From positions 5,959,053-6,023,052 of the forward strand of contig CM055109.1 in assembly GCA_029204225.1 (NCBI GenBank): a stretch of 64,000 nucleotides of DNA. Direction: 5' to 3'. A program made the position numbers and the translations under genes. Positions 21,988 to 33,629 of the stretch are shown piece after piece; position 1 is the stretch's first letter; each line of letters opens with the position of its first letter. The notes under the pieces were generated by a model that did not search any database, was not told the origin of the DNA, and saw only the letters and a list, made by a program, of their open reading frames with translations. The stretch comes from Diphasiastrum complanatum (Eukaryota; Streptophyta; Lycopodiopsida; Lycopodiales; Lycopodiaceae).

Positions 21988-24940
21988 AAAGTATAACAAT
22001 ATGCAATCCCAATAACAATCAGATCCAACAACTAGCAAAATTCTGAACCGAGATTCCCAGGAGCCTCCCATCATTGTTGCACAAAAATATAAATGAGCAA
22101 CCGACAGCTGATATTTGATATTCTCGGAGGCCATTGGCTTATTTGGATCAAATGCCAGAGGAGGAAGACAATCATCCCATCTGGTTGCCACTGATGCCAA
22201 CAGAGTTAAATCTTTTGCAAACATTGTCGATTGTCGCACTGTCGGGTCGGGAGAGTGGATATACTCCCGCTGGTATGCTTGTAAGGCCCGGTGGAAATCC
22301 ACTGATATCATCCACTGATATGGCTGATGGATGATTGGCCAATTGGGCGTATGGATTGTGATTTTGTCCATAGCCAGTCCCAAATCCTTTCATTTATTCC
22401 TTCTCGGCATTGGCACATAATAGGGATCTACCCGCAATTGGCGAGGGCTGGTCACATAACTCCTAATTGATTCCGGAGTTAACTCTCCATGCCGGCTGCT
22501 CTCCCAATGCAGGTATTTTGTCCAATTCTTTGTAGGCCTCTATATCTGAGGGATTGAACTTAAGGACCCAACCACCATGCGAGGACTCATGAGGATGTTG
22601 CGATAAGAAACTCTGGATCTGGTCCTCGACGCTGATGGGCCTTCTGAATAACGATGTGGTCCTTGATGAGGATGGACCCACTGGCACTGCCTGTATAATC
22701 GACGGTTGTTCTTCTATTTTTGGAGCTCCCCCCTGGTCCATGCTCGAATCCAGCCCTATATCCATTGGTATTGTAGTTTGATGCGAAGGGGAGAATTGCG
22801 GCATGACCGGAACTGGGATTTGTGGTCCGGCTTCCAACACCTGAGAGGCTGCTTTTTCATAGGTGCTGATGGTTTCTTAGCCTTTGCCAACTCAGTTGAA
22901 GCTACTCCTTTGAACTTGTCAAAGCGGCCTTGGAATCCCTAAAGGGCCACTTTGTACGTTTCCACTTTCTTGAACAAATATGCAATCTTTGTCGGTGCTA
23001 CCGGATGATCTGGTATTTGTGTCTAAAGATACGCATCATGCTCAAGAGTGGTCACATCCAATTCACCTTGGAAATGTGTGCGATCCTACTCTGTCATCTA
23101 TAGTTGACCTTGTAACAGTTGCTCCTGTTGCTTTGCATCCTGCATGGCCTTATCCACCTAATCTTGTGCGGTTGTCCGGGCAATCTGCAGAGAGCTGACG
23201 TATCCTTCAAGACGATCAGCCTATTGCTGTGCCATCTTCCAGCTGAACAATCTTCTAGCTGATAAGAGTATTTTCGGATCCCATGTCGGAAATTCTCTGC
23301 TCCATTTCTTTTTTCTTATCCAACATAGACTAGATCACTTGTGCAAGGCTTGAGACCAAACCGAGAGCATCACCAGAATTTACTATCATGGAGGCGGCAG
23401 CAGCGATAGGACCTGATGGTACCATCCTTGATTGGCATGAAATAAGTGCAGGTAATTCTTCTTATTCAAAAACATCATCTTCTTCAAAGCCCTTAGGCAA
23501 AGTGGCGTCGAACTGCTTCAGTGATTTCACAGCTCGGTTGACCCGCAGTGTGGCTGGGCTGTCTTCAACTTGAAGTGGCTGGCATGAATCTTCAACACCA
23601 ACAGTAGTATCATGGATTTGTTCAAATCCTTGTCCAAGGGATTGGAGTTCAAAAGGCGCAGGGCTCTGGGGCATCTCAAAAACTTCAGAGGCCCCAAGGG
23701 GGTCGGAATCATCAAACATATCCATAAAGTATTGTGTGTTTGGTGAAATAGCTTCAGTGTGCAGGGGTGAGGCAACCTGGACACCTGTGATGGGAATGGT
23801 AGCCCCAATAGTCATAGACTATTCTTGAGTGGAAGCAGAGGCGAGAGAAGCATCAGAGACAGGGGGAATAGGAAGTTCAGCGCAACTGATGATGTATGCC
23901 TAGTACGACGTTGTGATATAGAAGGCGAGTTAGGAATAACGATCTCACTGACGACGTTGACTATGGGAACTGGAGGCCTGGTGGGATGACTCGGCCAGTG
24001 CTTCTTCATAGACCGAAAATACAGAATCCAAGAGGAAACCATGGATTTTGTTTTCAAGGTGGGAGGCCGTTACAAGAAACAACATGGAGCCAACAACGAA
24101 CTGTTGCTTGGTATTACTCTTAGTAGCTCGTTTGAGCTCACCAGAAATAGTCTTGAACCAGTTATATAGTTCAAGAGGGGCCTTGGCTATCTTAGTAAAG
24201 GACTCGACTATCCTATGTAGGATCTGTCAAGTGATGCAGTCTTTCCTGAGGTTGCCAACCATCAGAAAGCTATTCAGGAGCTGGGTAGTAGCGTGTATGG
24301 CAGGCTCAGTGATGGCATCGAGGAGATAGCCATCATTAGTCCAATTCAGATCATTAGTGAGGTCAATGTAAGGCTTAATAGCCTATTTGGCCTGTTTATG
24401 GTTGGGTGAGGCTTGGGTTCTAGACGTTATGCCTATGGCAGCAAGGGCGGCCTCAGTCACACGCACCTTGTGTGTGGCTCCCTGAAAGGTGATATAGAAC
24501 TTGAATTTCTCTTCCTTCCATGTACTGAAGGCAAGAGTGATGAAATCCATGTTGATTCTCCCAGAAAAGGCTCTCTCATGAATACCCATTGCAGTAAGCA
24601 GAGGCTCCGCAAGGGTCATCCACTGAGTGACCATGCTTGTGCTAGGAAGTATCATGATATCCGTTGCAGATGGGACATCACGATGGATACTATAACGTGG
24701 AGACTGAGATGTATCTGTAGAAGACATGATGATCAGAAACGAAAAGTAAGAGGTGCGAATGTATATTAGAAAGCAGTTCAAAAAGTTTGGAAGGCTTTGG
24801 TCGCAGAAAAAATTCAAATGAGCTTCGCTAGCACAAGTGAGGAATGAATCGAATTCAGCCAACTTATAGGTGAATTTGGAGGGTCCATTACACTGAATAC
24901 TAGTTTGGCTGGTCAGTTCTGAACAAAAATTTGTAGGCAT
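21982..24940 (-). pseudogene. Extra ORF region downstream of gypsy pol, decayed
   Basis: A chain of minus-strand frames. The N-terminal part starts near 24,727 (MSSTDTSQSPRYSIHRDVP) and includes ITLAFSTWKEEKFKFYITF and THKVRVTEAALAAIGI. After a stop at about 24,380 it continues in frame (YAIKPYIDLTNDLNWTNDGY, LELYNWFKTISGEL). A middle part is acidic and Pro-rich; a coiled-coil piece (MLDKKKEMEQRISDMGSEN) lies near 23,310-23,350; the last part is Pro-rich (22,172-22,840). It resembles the long gag-like or additional ORFs of plant Tat/Athila/Ogre-type elements, but I cannot assign a domain. Many stops and frameshifts. Position after integrase and before the purine tract suggests it belongs to the same element. 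Confidence 0.5.
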
Positions 24941-25526
24941 GTACAGTACTATGAAAATAGGCTATAAAAATCTCAACGAAGATTTATGGGGATCTGAACC
25001 TATCAGGCGAATGTTTTCTAGGGTTGGCGAAGGATGAACCTTCGCCCAGGAGGATCCTTCGCCCAAGTACTATCATAAATGCATTTTTTCAAGATCTGAA
25101 CCTATGGCCAATCTAATTTTGACATTTTAAGACCATCTAGCATGTCAGCGAAGGTTCATAATGAGGGTATGGTGCTCGGCGAAGGTTTCCAAAATGGCAT
25201 ATTGCTGATCATTCGCCTAGTTCAAAAAATGGATTTATGCAAAAGAACCTTCGCGCACCTCAATTTAGATAAATCTGAAGTGGATATACAGTATGGAGGC
25301 TCAACGAAGGTTTCTGATACTATTGAGGCAACATCTGACTGAAACAATGATTTTATAAGTCATTTTTCATAAAAATACTGTCCTTCCTTTTTTCCCATGC
25401 TGATGACTTCTCTGACTTTTGCTCATCAGTCTTTTCTCATTTCATTTTTTTTTTCACAAAAAATCTGAACAATCAAATATTGAAAACAAAAAATTGAAAA
25501 ATAAATAAAATTGAAAATCATCGAGA
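24941..25526 (-). other. Spacer between gypsy integrase and extra ORF
   Basis: Non-coding, with several copies of a GCGAAGG / CCTTCGC word, some facing each other (GGCGAAGGATGAACCTTCGC near 25,028). No PBS is present, which argues against the downstream ORF being the gag of a separate tandem element. Confidence 0.4.
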
Positions 25527-26600
25527 TCAGGCTTGCTGAACTGGCGGAGCAGGCTGCCAATACTTGCGTAATCGACTGCCATTCACCGGAGTATCAAATT
25601 GCTTTCCATCCAAGTATCTAAGAATTACTGTGCCATAGTTCAGAATTTCCTCCACTTTATACGGGCCTTCAACGGTAAACTTCAATTTTTTCTTGATCAG
25701 CTTGATTTTGTACATCAGTGCAAGATCTCCTGCTTTCAGATCCTTTTTGTGCAATCAACGATCGTGGCATGCCTTGCGGGGGGCTTTCTCTGCTGCTAAC
25801 ACGTGAATTGTCATCAATCGGGTTTTACATAATTTGTGCAACGCTTCGTGATGGAGTTGTAAAGACTTATCATCATCTAATCCTTCTGTTGTTGCTATGC
25901 ATAAAGATGGGATTAAAAATTCAATCGGCATGACAACATCTTGACCATAAACCAGTTGAAAGGGTGTTTGATTTGTACTATTCTTGTAAGCGGTTCTGAA
26001 TGCCCATACGCTGCATACAGTTTATATTCCCAGTCAGACTGACTCGCTTCAACTGTTTTTGTCATAATCATGCAGAGAATCTTTTTGGAAGAGTCAGCTT
26101 GGCCATTCCCTCTAGGAGAGTAAGGAGTACCAAATCTGTGTATAACAAAAAAATCTTCCAGTAATTGTTTGATTAACAAAGTGTGTACCCCGGTCATTGA
26201 CAATCTCGATCGGACATCCAAATCGGATTATAATATTTTCATAGAGAAACTTGGCTGTTGATTTTGCATCAGCAACTTTGACAGCTTTGGCTTCAACCCA
26301 CTTGGTCATATAATCAGTTGCTACGATAATGTATCGGGCATGTGATCCTTGCGCGACAGGATGAATAGGATTAACATAATCCAGTCCCCATTTTTCAAAT
26401 GGCGCTTGTGATAAAACCGGATGCAAGGGTTCATAGTTCTGTCTAGTAGGCCATCGTGCTCGCTGGCAAATATCACATGTCTGAACATAATTTTCTATGT
26501 CCATATGAAGCGTAGGCCACCAACAATCTGATTGCAAAAGTTTGCGAACAGTAATATCTGTAGAGAAATGTCCTCCGCCCATGCCAGCATGTTAAAACAT
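25527..26600 (-). pseudogene. Ty3/gypsy integrase
   Basis: HHCC zinc finger (H and H in HAGMGGGH, then CDICQRA), then the catalytic core: GLDYVNPIHPVAQGSHARYI, IVATDYMTKWVEAKAVKVA, ENIIIRFGCPIEIVNDRGTH, then in a shifted frame HRFGTPYSPRGNGQADSSKK. The third catalytic residue is D (NGQAD) where the family has E, so strand transfer is likely abolished even apart from the frameshift near 26,150. The C-terminal tail (25,527-25,754) ends PVNGSRLRKYW, without a chromodomain. This fits the non-chromoviral plant gypsy clade with Tat/Athila. Confidence 0.9.
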
Positions 26601-26739
26601 AATTAGATCTGGGATTTCATGCGGTAAAACACATTTTTGTAGAATATTGTCTGATCCACGACGATACAATTGTCCTGCAATCAATTGATAAGGTTGAGCC
26701 TTATGAATCAATTATCTCCTTTGTACTTTTGTCAAAGAG

Positions 26740-27180
26740 TCATTCGGTTGTCCTAGCATCAGGTACTCAACAATATCCGCTGTGCCCACTCAGGTACTGC
26801 TTCTACATAGAACAATGCAGCGTATGATAATTTATCATCCATTTCAGTATTAACTCGTATGGATTCAATTCGCGAAACGTGATCAATTAGATAATGTTGC
26901 TTCCCCTTTCGAACCACAATTCGAAAGTCAAATTCAGTCAATAACAGTAACCATCTTGCAATACGTCCAGTATTGCATGTCTTGTTTACCAAGTATAGTA
27001 ACAACAAGTGATCTGTATAAAATGCAAGAGGTAGTGATGAAATTTTTGAATAGAAAAAATCATGGCTAACGCTTCACGTTCTGCTGTTGAATAATTCTTT
27101 TCCGAATCTGTAAGCTGTCTGCTTGCAAATCGTATAGGATAGTCCTTTTAATAATCACTTGACTGTGTCAAAACTGCTGA
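26740..27180 (-). pseudogene. Ty3/gypsy RNase H
   Basis: In sense on the minus strand: YPIRFASRQLTDSEKNYST and AEREALAMIFSIQKFHHYLL, a frameshift, then LYLVNKTCNTGRIARWLLLL, TEFDFRIVVRKGKQHYLIDH and VSRI. The conserved E (AEREALA) and the final D (IDHVSR, usually ADALSR) are visible. At least one stop and one frameshift disable it. Confidence 0.85.
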
Positions 27181-27182
27181 AG

Positions 27183-28060
27183 TTAATGTTTTTTTTTTTT
27201 TAATTTCTCAAAGGCTTCTAACGCCTCTACTGTCCAAATAGGAACAATAGTCAATTTGTATATAGGTCTTGCTAAATCTGCAAAGAAGATAATAAAAATT
27301 CGATAGTAGTTCGCATGACCCATAAACACATAAAATCCACAAATTGTTGTTGGCGGTGGCAATTTCACAACAATATTGATTTTTGAATAATCTGTAGCAA
27401 TACCATGTCTCGATATCACATGCCCAAGCACAACTCTATGGGAAACCCATATCTGGCATTTTTCTAGATTTAGAGAAATTTGATATCTGCGACATCTTTC
27501 AAATACTTTATCCAATCAATCCAGGTGATCTGTATCTATACTATGGACTCCCAGGTCATCCACGTATATTTCAAGGAATTTCTGCAGATAATCTTTAAAA
27601 GCAAATTGCATTACTCTTTGGAATGAACTTGGTGCATTATAGAGTCCAAACGACATTACTTTGTAAGCATAGGTGCCTCATTCTGTTGCAAAAGCGATTC
27701 TGTGGCGATCGGCAGGTGCAATCTTAACCTAGTTGTAACCACTAAATCCATCCAAGAAACTATAAGCTTCCGCTCCAGCAAGGTGATCCAAAATGCTTTC
27801 AGTAAAAGGTAGCCGAAAGTGATCCTTCCACGTCACTTTGTTCAAAGCCTTGAGATTCACACAAATTTTCAATTTCCCATTCTTCTTAGGAACAATGACA
27901 ATCGATGAGATCCATTTGGTATGCTCGATCTTATAAATGAAATCGGCGTCAAGCAATCTCTACAGTTCTTTCTTTATCAGGTCCACAACATTAGAATTAC
28001 AGCGATAGAACTTTGTAACCTTTGGAACTGCATCAGGTACTAAAAGTATGGTATGTTCAC
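27183..28060 (-). pseudogene. Ty3/gypsy reverse transcriptase
   Basis: Ordered RT motifs: WISSIVIVPKKNGKLKICVN, LKALNKVTWKDHFRLPFTES, FLDGFSGYN, then after in-frame stops VMSFGLYNAPSSFQRVM and the active site EIYVDDLGVHS (YVDD encoded at 27,555-27,566). The thumb/connection reads LEKCQIWVSHRVVLGHVISR. The LPFTESILDHLAG block suits the Tat/Athila side of plant gypsy. Stops at about 27,728 and 27,512 and a T-run near 27,190 interrupt it. Confidence 0.9.
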
Positions 28061-28352
28061 TGACGTCGAAATACCCTTATGATCTTGATAAGTCCATGCA
28101 AAGCAATCTTGATACTTAATAAGTAGCATGTGGAGTGCTTGATACTCTTCAGGATTAAGTTGTGATCCAACTTGGATAATCGTTTCTAGTTCTCCTGGCC
28201 AGCAAGATTCATTGGCTGTGTCCTAGCTGGGCCATCATAAACATCTTTTGAGTCTAGGCCGTGTTCTTCGGGTTCACGATGTGCTTTTAGTAACATGATA
28301 ACCACATCATCCAATGTATGATATTTAAAATGTTCAGGCATATCATGCTGGA

Positions 28353-29480
28353 CTACATCTGCTTGTTCCTTTTCGAAAGGTCTTGTCTTGGATCTTCGCT
28401 TAGCCTTCTTAGCAGGAATTGATCGTGGAGGTGATGACTTTCAAGACGATGATGTCTTGCTAGAATTCTGACTTGTAGAATCATCCTTGACTTTCCTTTG
28501 TCTTTATCCAGTAAGGGTGGCACATTCTTTGAATCAATCTTTTGAGGAGGATTTTCCCATTTCAGGACCGTATTATAATGTTGCTTGGCTTGTTTCTTTG
28601 TCATTGACCCTGTGATCTTGTCTTCCTTCAATATAACTGCTTTGGACGATTTTATTGTTGGCTCATCAGGAACATTACGCACTCCAAATCTGGTGGGATC
28701 CATATGATTTAGAATCTGCTCATCTGTAACTTTTGCATTTTCATCATAAGTCAAGGCATGACTCACAAGTATGAGGTCATCTTCAATCAGATCTGGTATA
28801 GGTTTCGTTGATATCCAAGCTACATTCAGCACATTCAATGGAAAAGTGATCGGTGTATCCAGGGTTCGATCTAATAAGGAAATCTCACACAAATCTGACT
28901 GATTATCTTGTTGATGCATATATCTTGCTGTACAATCAATCATTGCAAGAGCTTCATTCTAGTTGACAGTATCTGTTTGAGAATCGTAATGAACTCCCAA
29001 ATTTTTCTCTGGTCGATCACAAGTATGATCCGTTGTTGATGAATCATCATCCTCTTTTTGAACCATTGGTTTGATAGTCCAAGTTGCAGGATCAACTTTG
29101 ACTGCATGTTCACGATTTTCAAAAGTGATTTTCCCGGTACCCCGGTTATGAATTACTTGTGCAACTCGTAACCATGGACGTCCCAATAGAACTCGGTAGA
29201 CATTTGGCGCTTTTGGTAAGTCCATTACTACGAAAGTAATGACGAACTATACTCCTACAATTCTGACAAGTATATCTTCAACCACTCCTCGCAGATGAAC
29301 TGTCGTTTGATCAGCTAGCTTAATGGCAAAAGTCGCAGGCTTGATTTTTGTAAGACTCCATTTTGCACATAGCTTTGTAGAAATCAGATTAACTCCTAAA
29401 CTGCCATCTATCACAACTACTTCCTTAGAAAATTGTCTATGTTGTATCGGTAGAGTGATATTTTTTTGTTCACTTTTCTA
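28353..29480 (-). pseudogene. Ty3/gypsy protease and linker
   Basis: Near 29,390-29,410 a retropepsin-like site reads IDGSLGVNLIST, in place of the usual D-S/T-G; the flap-distal block follows as YRVLLGRPWLRVAQVIHNRG, a motif seen between protease and RT in Tat/Athila-like elements. A stop at about 29,247 and another at about 28,960 divide the frame. The 196-codon piece at 28,353-28,943 is the charged linker before RT. Confidence 0.75.
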
Positions 29481-29510
29481 AGCGGCTCCGACATGGAGTA
29501 AATCATTAGA

Positions 29511-30125
29511 TTATTCAAATCCAGCACAAAAAAGTGGCTCTTGATGGACTTTTGGTTCTGCTTGGGCTAATTTTTGCGCTAAGACTTCTTTTGCTTTTGG
29601 CACGAACTTCAGGAATTCTCCCAATGAAATATTAATCCTACTACATAAAATATTTATGAGCAGTTTTGTTTGCGGCACTTCTGGTTCAGTCATCTTGAAG
29701 GGTTCTTCATGATGATGCAACTGATCATTCATATCTGTACGTGAATTTTTTGGTGGCTGCAATAGTGAAGAACGAACTTCGACTGTTGCTTTAGCAGCTT
29801 CAAGCTCCTCTTCCTCTTGTAGATGTTTAATCCACTGCCTCATATCCTGATATCTTCTTTTTTCTGCAGGAAGATTTGGATAGACTCCAGATGCTGTTGA
29901 TATATCGGTTAATGGTATAGAATCAGCAGGTACCAGATCTGCTACTGGTTCTTTCTGCTTCTGTGCTCTGGTGACCACCATCAAGGGTGCACTTGATTTA
30001 TTTTGAGCTACTGGTCTTCGCTTGATTGTTATCAAATTTACAGGAGCTGTATTTTTTTTTTTATTTGGACATTCTACAACTCTGTGATTTTCTCCACATG
30101 CAAAGCATCCAAGTGAAACTCTGGT
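29511..30125 (-). pseudogene. Ty3/gypsy gag C-terminus with zinc knuckle
   Basis: Near 30,065-30,110 the minus strand reads CFACGENHRVVEC, a C-x2-C-x4-H-x4-C nucleocapsid knuckle. A 174-codon basic-then-acidic frame follows (29,511-30,035), rich in Glu and Pro. The capsid part and 5' LTR are missing: the element is cut near 30,130-30,200 and joined to a plus-strand copia fragment. Confidence 0.75.
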
Positions 30126-30204
30126 CCAATTTCTAGATGCTTGTTGTCAACATAAATAACATACTGTTCTGAAGATCCACCTTCTTGATCATTACCATAG
30201 TTCC

Positions 30205-30478
30205 ATTGCTCGGTGCATATTTAGTTGCTTATGATCTTAGGATTCACATCGTGGACGAGAAGACAGCCTTCTTACATGGTGAGCTAGACAAAGAAGTCTA
30301 CATGGATCAACCCCCAGGCTATATCTCGAATTCACTTCCTACTTATGCATGCAGAATGCATAGGAGTATCTACGGTCTGAAGCAGTTAGCATGACAATTG
30401 TACAAGAAGAAAGATCAAGCCTTGAAATCCTTAAGACTCAAGCCACTAATGGCTGATTCCAATGTTTATGCACTTGGA
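30205..30478 (+). pseudogene. Ty1/copia RT scrap, plus strand
   Basis: Reads VAYDLRIHIVDEKTAFLHGE, MDQPPGYISNSLPTYACRMH and RSIYGLKQLA, then a stop and KKDQALKSL. This matches the RT of the minus-strand copia element at 54,150-54,971 nearly word for word, so it is a dispersed piece of that family. It stops before the YVDD site. Confidence 0.9.
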
Positions 30479-30479
30479 T

Positions 30480-31308
30480 GATGTTGGGTTTTTGGAAACC
30501 ATCAAGGATGAATCTTCATCCTCCTCCTCCTCCTCCTCCTGATGTGCAATGTTGCTTTGTTTGCTCTCTTGTGCCTTCTTCTTCTTGATACATTTTGATG
30601 CAAAATGTCCTTTCTTTCCATAGAAAAAACATTTGTACTTGGACTTGTCTTTGATCTTGCCCTTTGAGCTTGAAGCCTCCTCCTCCTCCTTGGTCTCCTT
30701 GAAGTGCTTCTTCTTGCCATTAGTCTTCTGGTATGCATCATCCTACACTCTTCAGCCACTAATACACTGTGTAGCTTTTCTATAGTGGGCAAAGTGTCTT
30801 GGATTGCTAAGCTTTGGACCAAATTTGTAAAGTCACTCCCTAGACCATTGAGGACAATTTGAACAAGCTCACTATCTTGAATCTTCTCTCCAATGGAAGC
30901 TAACTCCCTATTGAGAGACTTGATTCTGAGCACCTAAACCTGTGCACTCTCATCACTTCTCTTCATGCTTTGCAGAATCTGATTCCTAAGCATGAGAACC
31001 CTTGAAGTGTTACTAGACTCATAGATTGATCTTAGAGATTCCCAAGCCTCTTTAGCACTGGTACAAGCTGATACTTCTCTCAATAAATCATTGCTTACAT
31101 TCATCTTCACACAGTGAAGTGCAAGCCTAGATCTTCTTTTGTATTTACCTAACTCCTATGCACCTAAAGGTTCATCTTCCTCATTAATCATAAACTCATA
31201 GAGATCTTGGAGCATCATGAGTGACTCCATCCTCACTTTCCAAATAACATATTTGGTAGAATTTAACCTCTCACTAGCTTCTAGAAGGTATGCTCCAACA
31301 GATCCCAT
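30480..31308 (-). pseudogene. Ty1/copia gag, minus strand
   Basis: Starts at an ATG complementing 31,306-31,308 (MGSVGAYLLEASERLNSTKY), followed by DLLREVSACTSAKEAWESLR, MLRIKSLNRELASIGEKIQD and VLNGLGSDFTNLVQSLAIQD (UBN2/gag capsid-like). After a frameshift near 30,750 the nucleocapsid reads CFFYGKKGHFASKC, a C-C-H-C knuckle with the second Cys changed to Tyr. An acidic tail encoded by a (CTC)n-like run follows. In-frame stops occur (after EDEPLGA and before VLRIKSLN). It is cut at about 30,480 by the plus-strand RT scrap. Confidence 0.85.
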
Positions 31309-31911
31309 CTTACTAGCAAGATTCTACACACAACATATAGATTTGTTTGAACCTGAAACTCACAAAGGTTTCTAACTTGCAGTGTTTCACTCAAATATTG
31401 ACTTCTAATCCAACAGATGGACTTGTAATCACAGTTCTGTCACTCCCTCACAACGTTGGAATGAAGATAAGATGAAGTGAAAACTACTCTCAAGCAAATC
31501 TTGCCAATCTTGGCTATTTTTGGACAATAACTGACTCTCTCTCTTTCACTTTGATGTACTTTCATCCACTTTAAGAAGGTCTGAAATCAGCCTAGATTAA
31601 TTAGTTCTCATGAAAAAAATTCAAAACTAATTAACGCCAATGATCTTGGTAGCTTATCTAGGATTTGCACTAAAAATTACATCAAACTGACACCAGACGA
31701 AATTATAGTGATCCAATAAACATGGGATTTTAAATGCTGGTTTAGAGATGCCCACATGTGTAAACAGTACGGATTTTGATCCTGAAAAAGTTTGGGATCA
31801 AATCCCCTCACCAAAACCTAGATACCAGCTCGCCCTTCCAATACTAGCTTTTTGCACCAAAACCTGCTAAAACTGGATTAGTTTCAAACACTGATTAATA
31901 GTCTTGTACTT

Positions 31912-32450
31912 GGATCTGATACCATGTTAAAAGTACAGTACTTAGGACCATAAATGGATCTTTGAATGATCCACAAGGTTGATTGTGTGCTTGTTAAACA
32001 ATCTATCAGATACTAGTCATCAGAAAACAAGATCTAGTTTAGTAGCTTGATAGAAAACAAGTAGAGACAATCAGAGCATTGATCAATAACTATAATCCAA
32101 CTCCATACATGTGGAAATAAGGTTGTAGTACGGCCTGTAGACAATGTTTAGAATGTGCCAAAGCTAGGATTCATTGGAATCAAAAGCAATCACCATACAA
32201 TGAGAGGAAACTCGAGTTTCTCCTTGAGGCTCCAAAAAGTTTCTATATCCACACTATGGAGAATGAGAATACATAGTAAAAGACACTTCCTCTGCTAAGT
32301 TAGGTGAAAATCCAGCATGTAATAAGGAAGTAGACTCAACTTTCTTGCCCTAATGTGAAAACCCTAGCCTAGATCCAAGAGTCATGCTTGGTAGGTGCAT
32401 GGTAGGTAAAATCTCATCATAAATCATGGTCTAGATCCTACAAAGTAGGA
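31912..32450 (-). mobile_element. LTR and PBS, minus strand
   Basis: The complement of 31,912-31,924 reads TGGTATCAGATCC (PBS, one mismatch in the core). The LTR begins at 31,925 (TGTTAAAAGTACAGTACTTA on the plus strand, so it ends ...TTTTAACA in sense). Its interior shares long words with the plus-strand LTR ending at 16,644. It stands the expected distance upstream, in sense, of the gag starting at 31,308, so it is probably that element's 5' LTR. The outer end is approximate. Confidence 0.65.
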
Positions 32451-32454
32451 ATCA

Positions 32455-32637
32455 CTACTTGAACTTTATGGATTCTTGAGGCACTTGAGGCTCGTCCTCA
32501 TTTCCAAGCACAATATCCATAATGTCTTGAAGCACCAAAATAAATTCCAACCTAACCTTCCAAATAGAATAGTTGGAGGAATTCAATCTTTCACTTGCCT
32601 CCAATAGGTACCCACTATTGATGCCATGATGAGACAA
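32455..32637 (-). pseudogene. Ty1/copia gag N-terminal fragment, minus strand
   Basis: Reads INSGYLLEASERLNSSNYSI, WKVRLEFILVLQDIMDIVLG and ends EPQVPQESIKFK, homologous to the gag start at 41,448 (MTSMGGYMLESSEKLTSTNY). A one-base shift separates the likely ATG (32,637) from the frame. The fragment ends at the same codon position where the gag at 41.6 kb is rearranged. Confidence 0.75.
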
Positions 32638-32644
32638 ATGAAAA

Positions 32645-32879
32645 TGTACACAAAGTACAAGCTTGTGAAATGACTCTACAAAGTGATTTTGTGATTCCAA
32701 AAAGCCTAGACTTGAACAAATCAAAGATCTAGCAAGATCTCTAATACAAATCCTAGAATCAATCTTCACCAAAAGCTTTTCTTGTACACAAAGTGCACAC
32801 ATGTGAAAGGACTCCAATAATGACTTTGTGACCCTTAAAACACTAGATTTGAACACTTCAAAAATCTAGAAAGATCTAG
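32645..32879. repeat. 139-bp imperfect tandem repeat in a gag leader
   Basis: TGTACACAAAGT(A/G)CA...AAGATCT(A)GCAAGATCT-type units begin near 32,645 and 32,784 and match over about 95 bp with numerous substitutions. They lie in the leader of the gag fragment ending at 32,637. Confidence 0.6.
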
Positions 32880-33254
32880 AGCACAAACATAGGAATGACA
32901 TCACACCAAGACCTAGTCAATTGGAAATAGGCCTTGTCGCTTGATCACCAAAATCAAATTACTACAAATTTGCACCAAACCACACCAAATTTAGATCCCA
33001 TCACCCCTATTGGACTCCACAAAGACCAATGACTCTATCTCTTTAGATCTGGAACTCTCAAAACCTAGATTGACAATGCTATCTTGAAGTTTTTCTCTAC
33101 AATGGCAATGATTTGGTGATCTTTGACAATAGCCACCAGGTTAGGTGCCCTACCTACCTCCAAACAAATGTCAATAACTCAATCTAGGGTCAACCATTTT
33201 GATTGAAATCACTTGCACCTAGCTTCCAAACAAGTGCTCACTTGCTTGATTTGG

Positions 33255-33326
33255 TTCTATCTTGAGATCACAACAAATACTCAAAGTGGATTCTATCTTG
33301 AGATCACAACAAATACTCAAAGTGGA
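33255..33326. repeat. 36-bp exact tandem duplication
   Basis: The unit beginning TTCTATCTTGAGATCACAAC occurs twice head to tail, 33,255-33,290 and 33,291-33,326, without differences. Confidence 0.95.
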
Positions 33327-33484
33327 TGGATCTCACATGTGCTTGATAACAGTAGTCCGTACTCTACCTACAATGAATAAAAAAAAAAGATTTTTGGCCA
33401 AGTTAGAACAAAAATTCCATTGGAAACTAGTTGAGACTTACACACATTTTTGTGCATTTTTTGTGGCAGCTGAGACTTACCCCA

Positions 33485-33596
33485 CCATCGCTGGCAGTTG
33501 GGGCAAAATTTTTTTTGCCTCAGCTGCCAGCCTCCTCGGCGCCGAGGAGGCTGGCAGCTGAGGCAAAAAAATTTGCCTCATCTGCCAACGATGGCA
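33485..33596. repeat. Long palindrome with perfect 62-bp core
   Basis: Centred between 33,540 and 33,541. The perfect core covers 33,510-33,571 (31-nt arms, centre CTCGGC|GCCGAG). Outside it the arms continue with a few mismatches and an indel to CCATCG at 33,485 and CGATGG at 33,594. The word GGCAGCTGAGGC recurs in and around it. The structure could form a cruciform or, if transcribed, a long hairpin RNA. Confidence 0.95.
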
Positions 33597-33629
33597 GCTA
33601 AGGCCTTAGTTCAGAAATGTTTTTACTCT

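Noticed and set aside
25010-25330. Repeated GCGAAGG / CCTTCGC words in the gypsy spacer as a regulatory array
   Set aside because: Spacing is irregular and the words may be part of an old LTR; no evidence for regulation.
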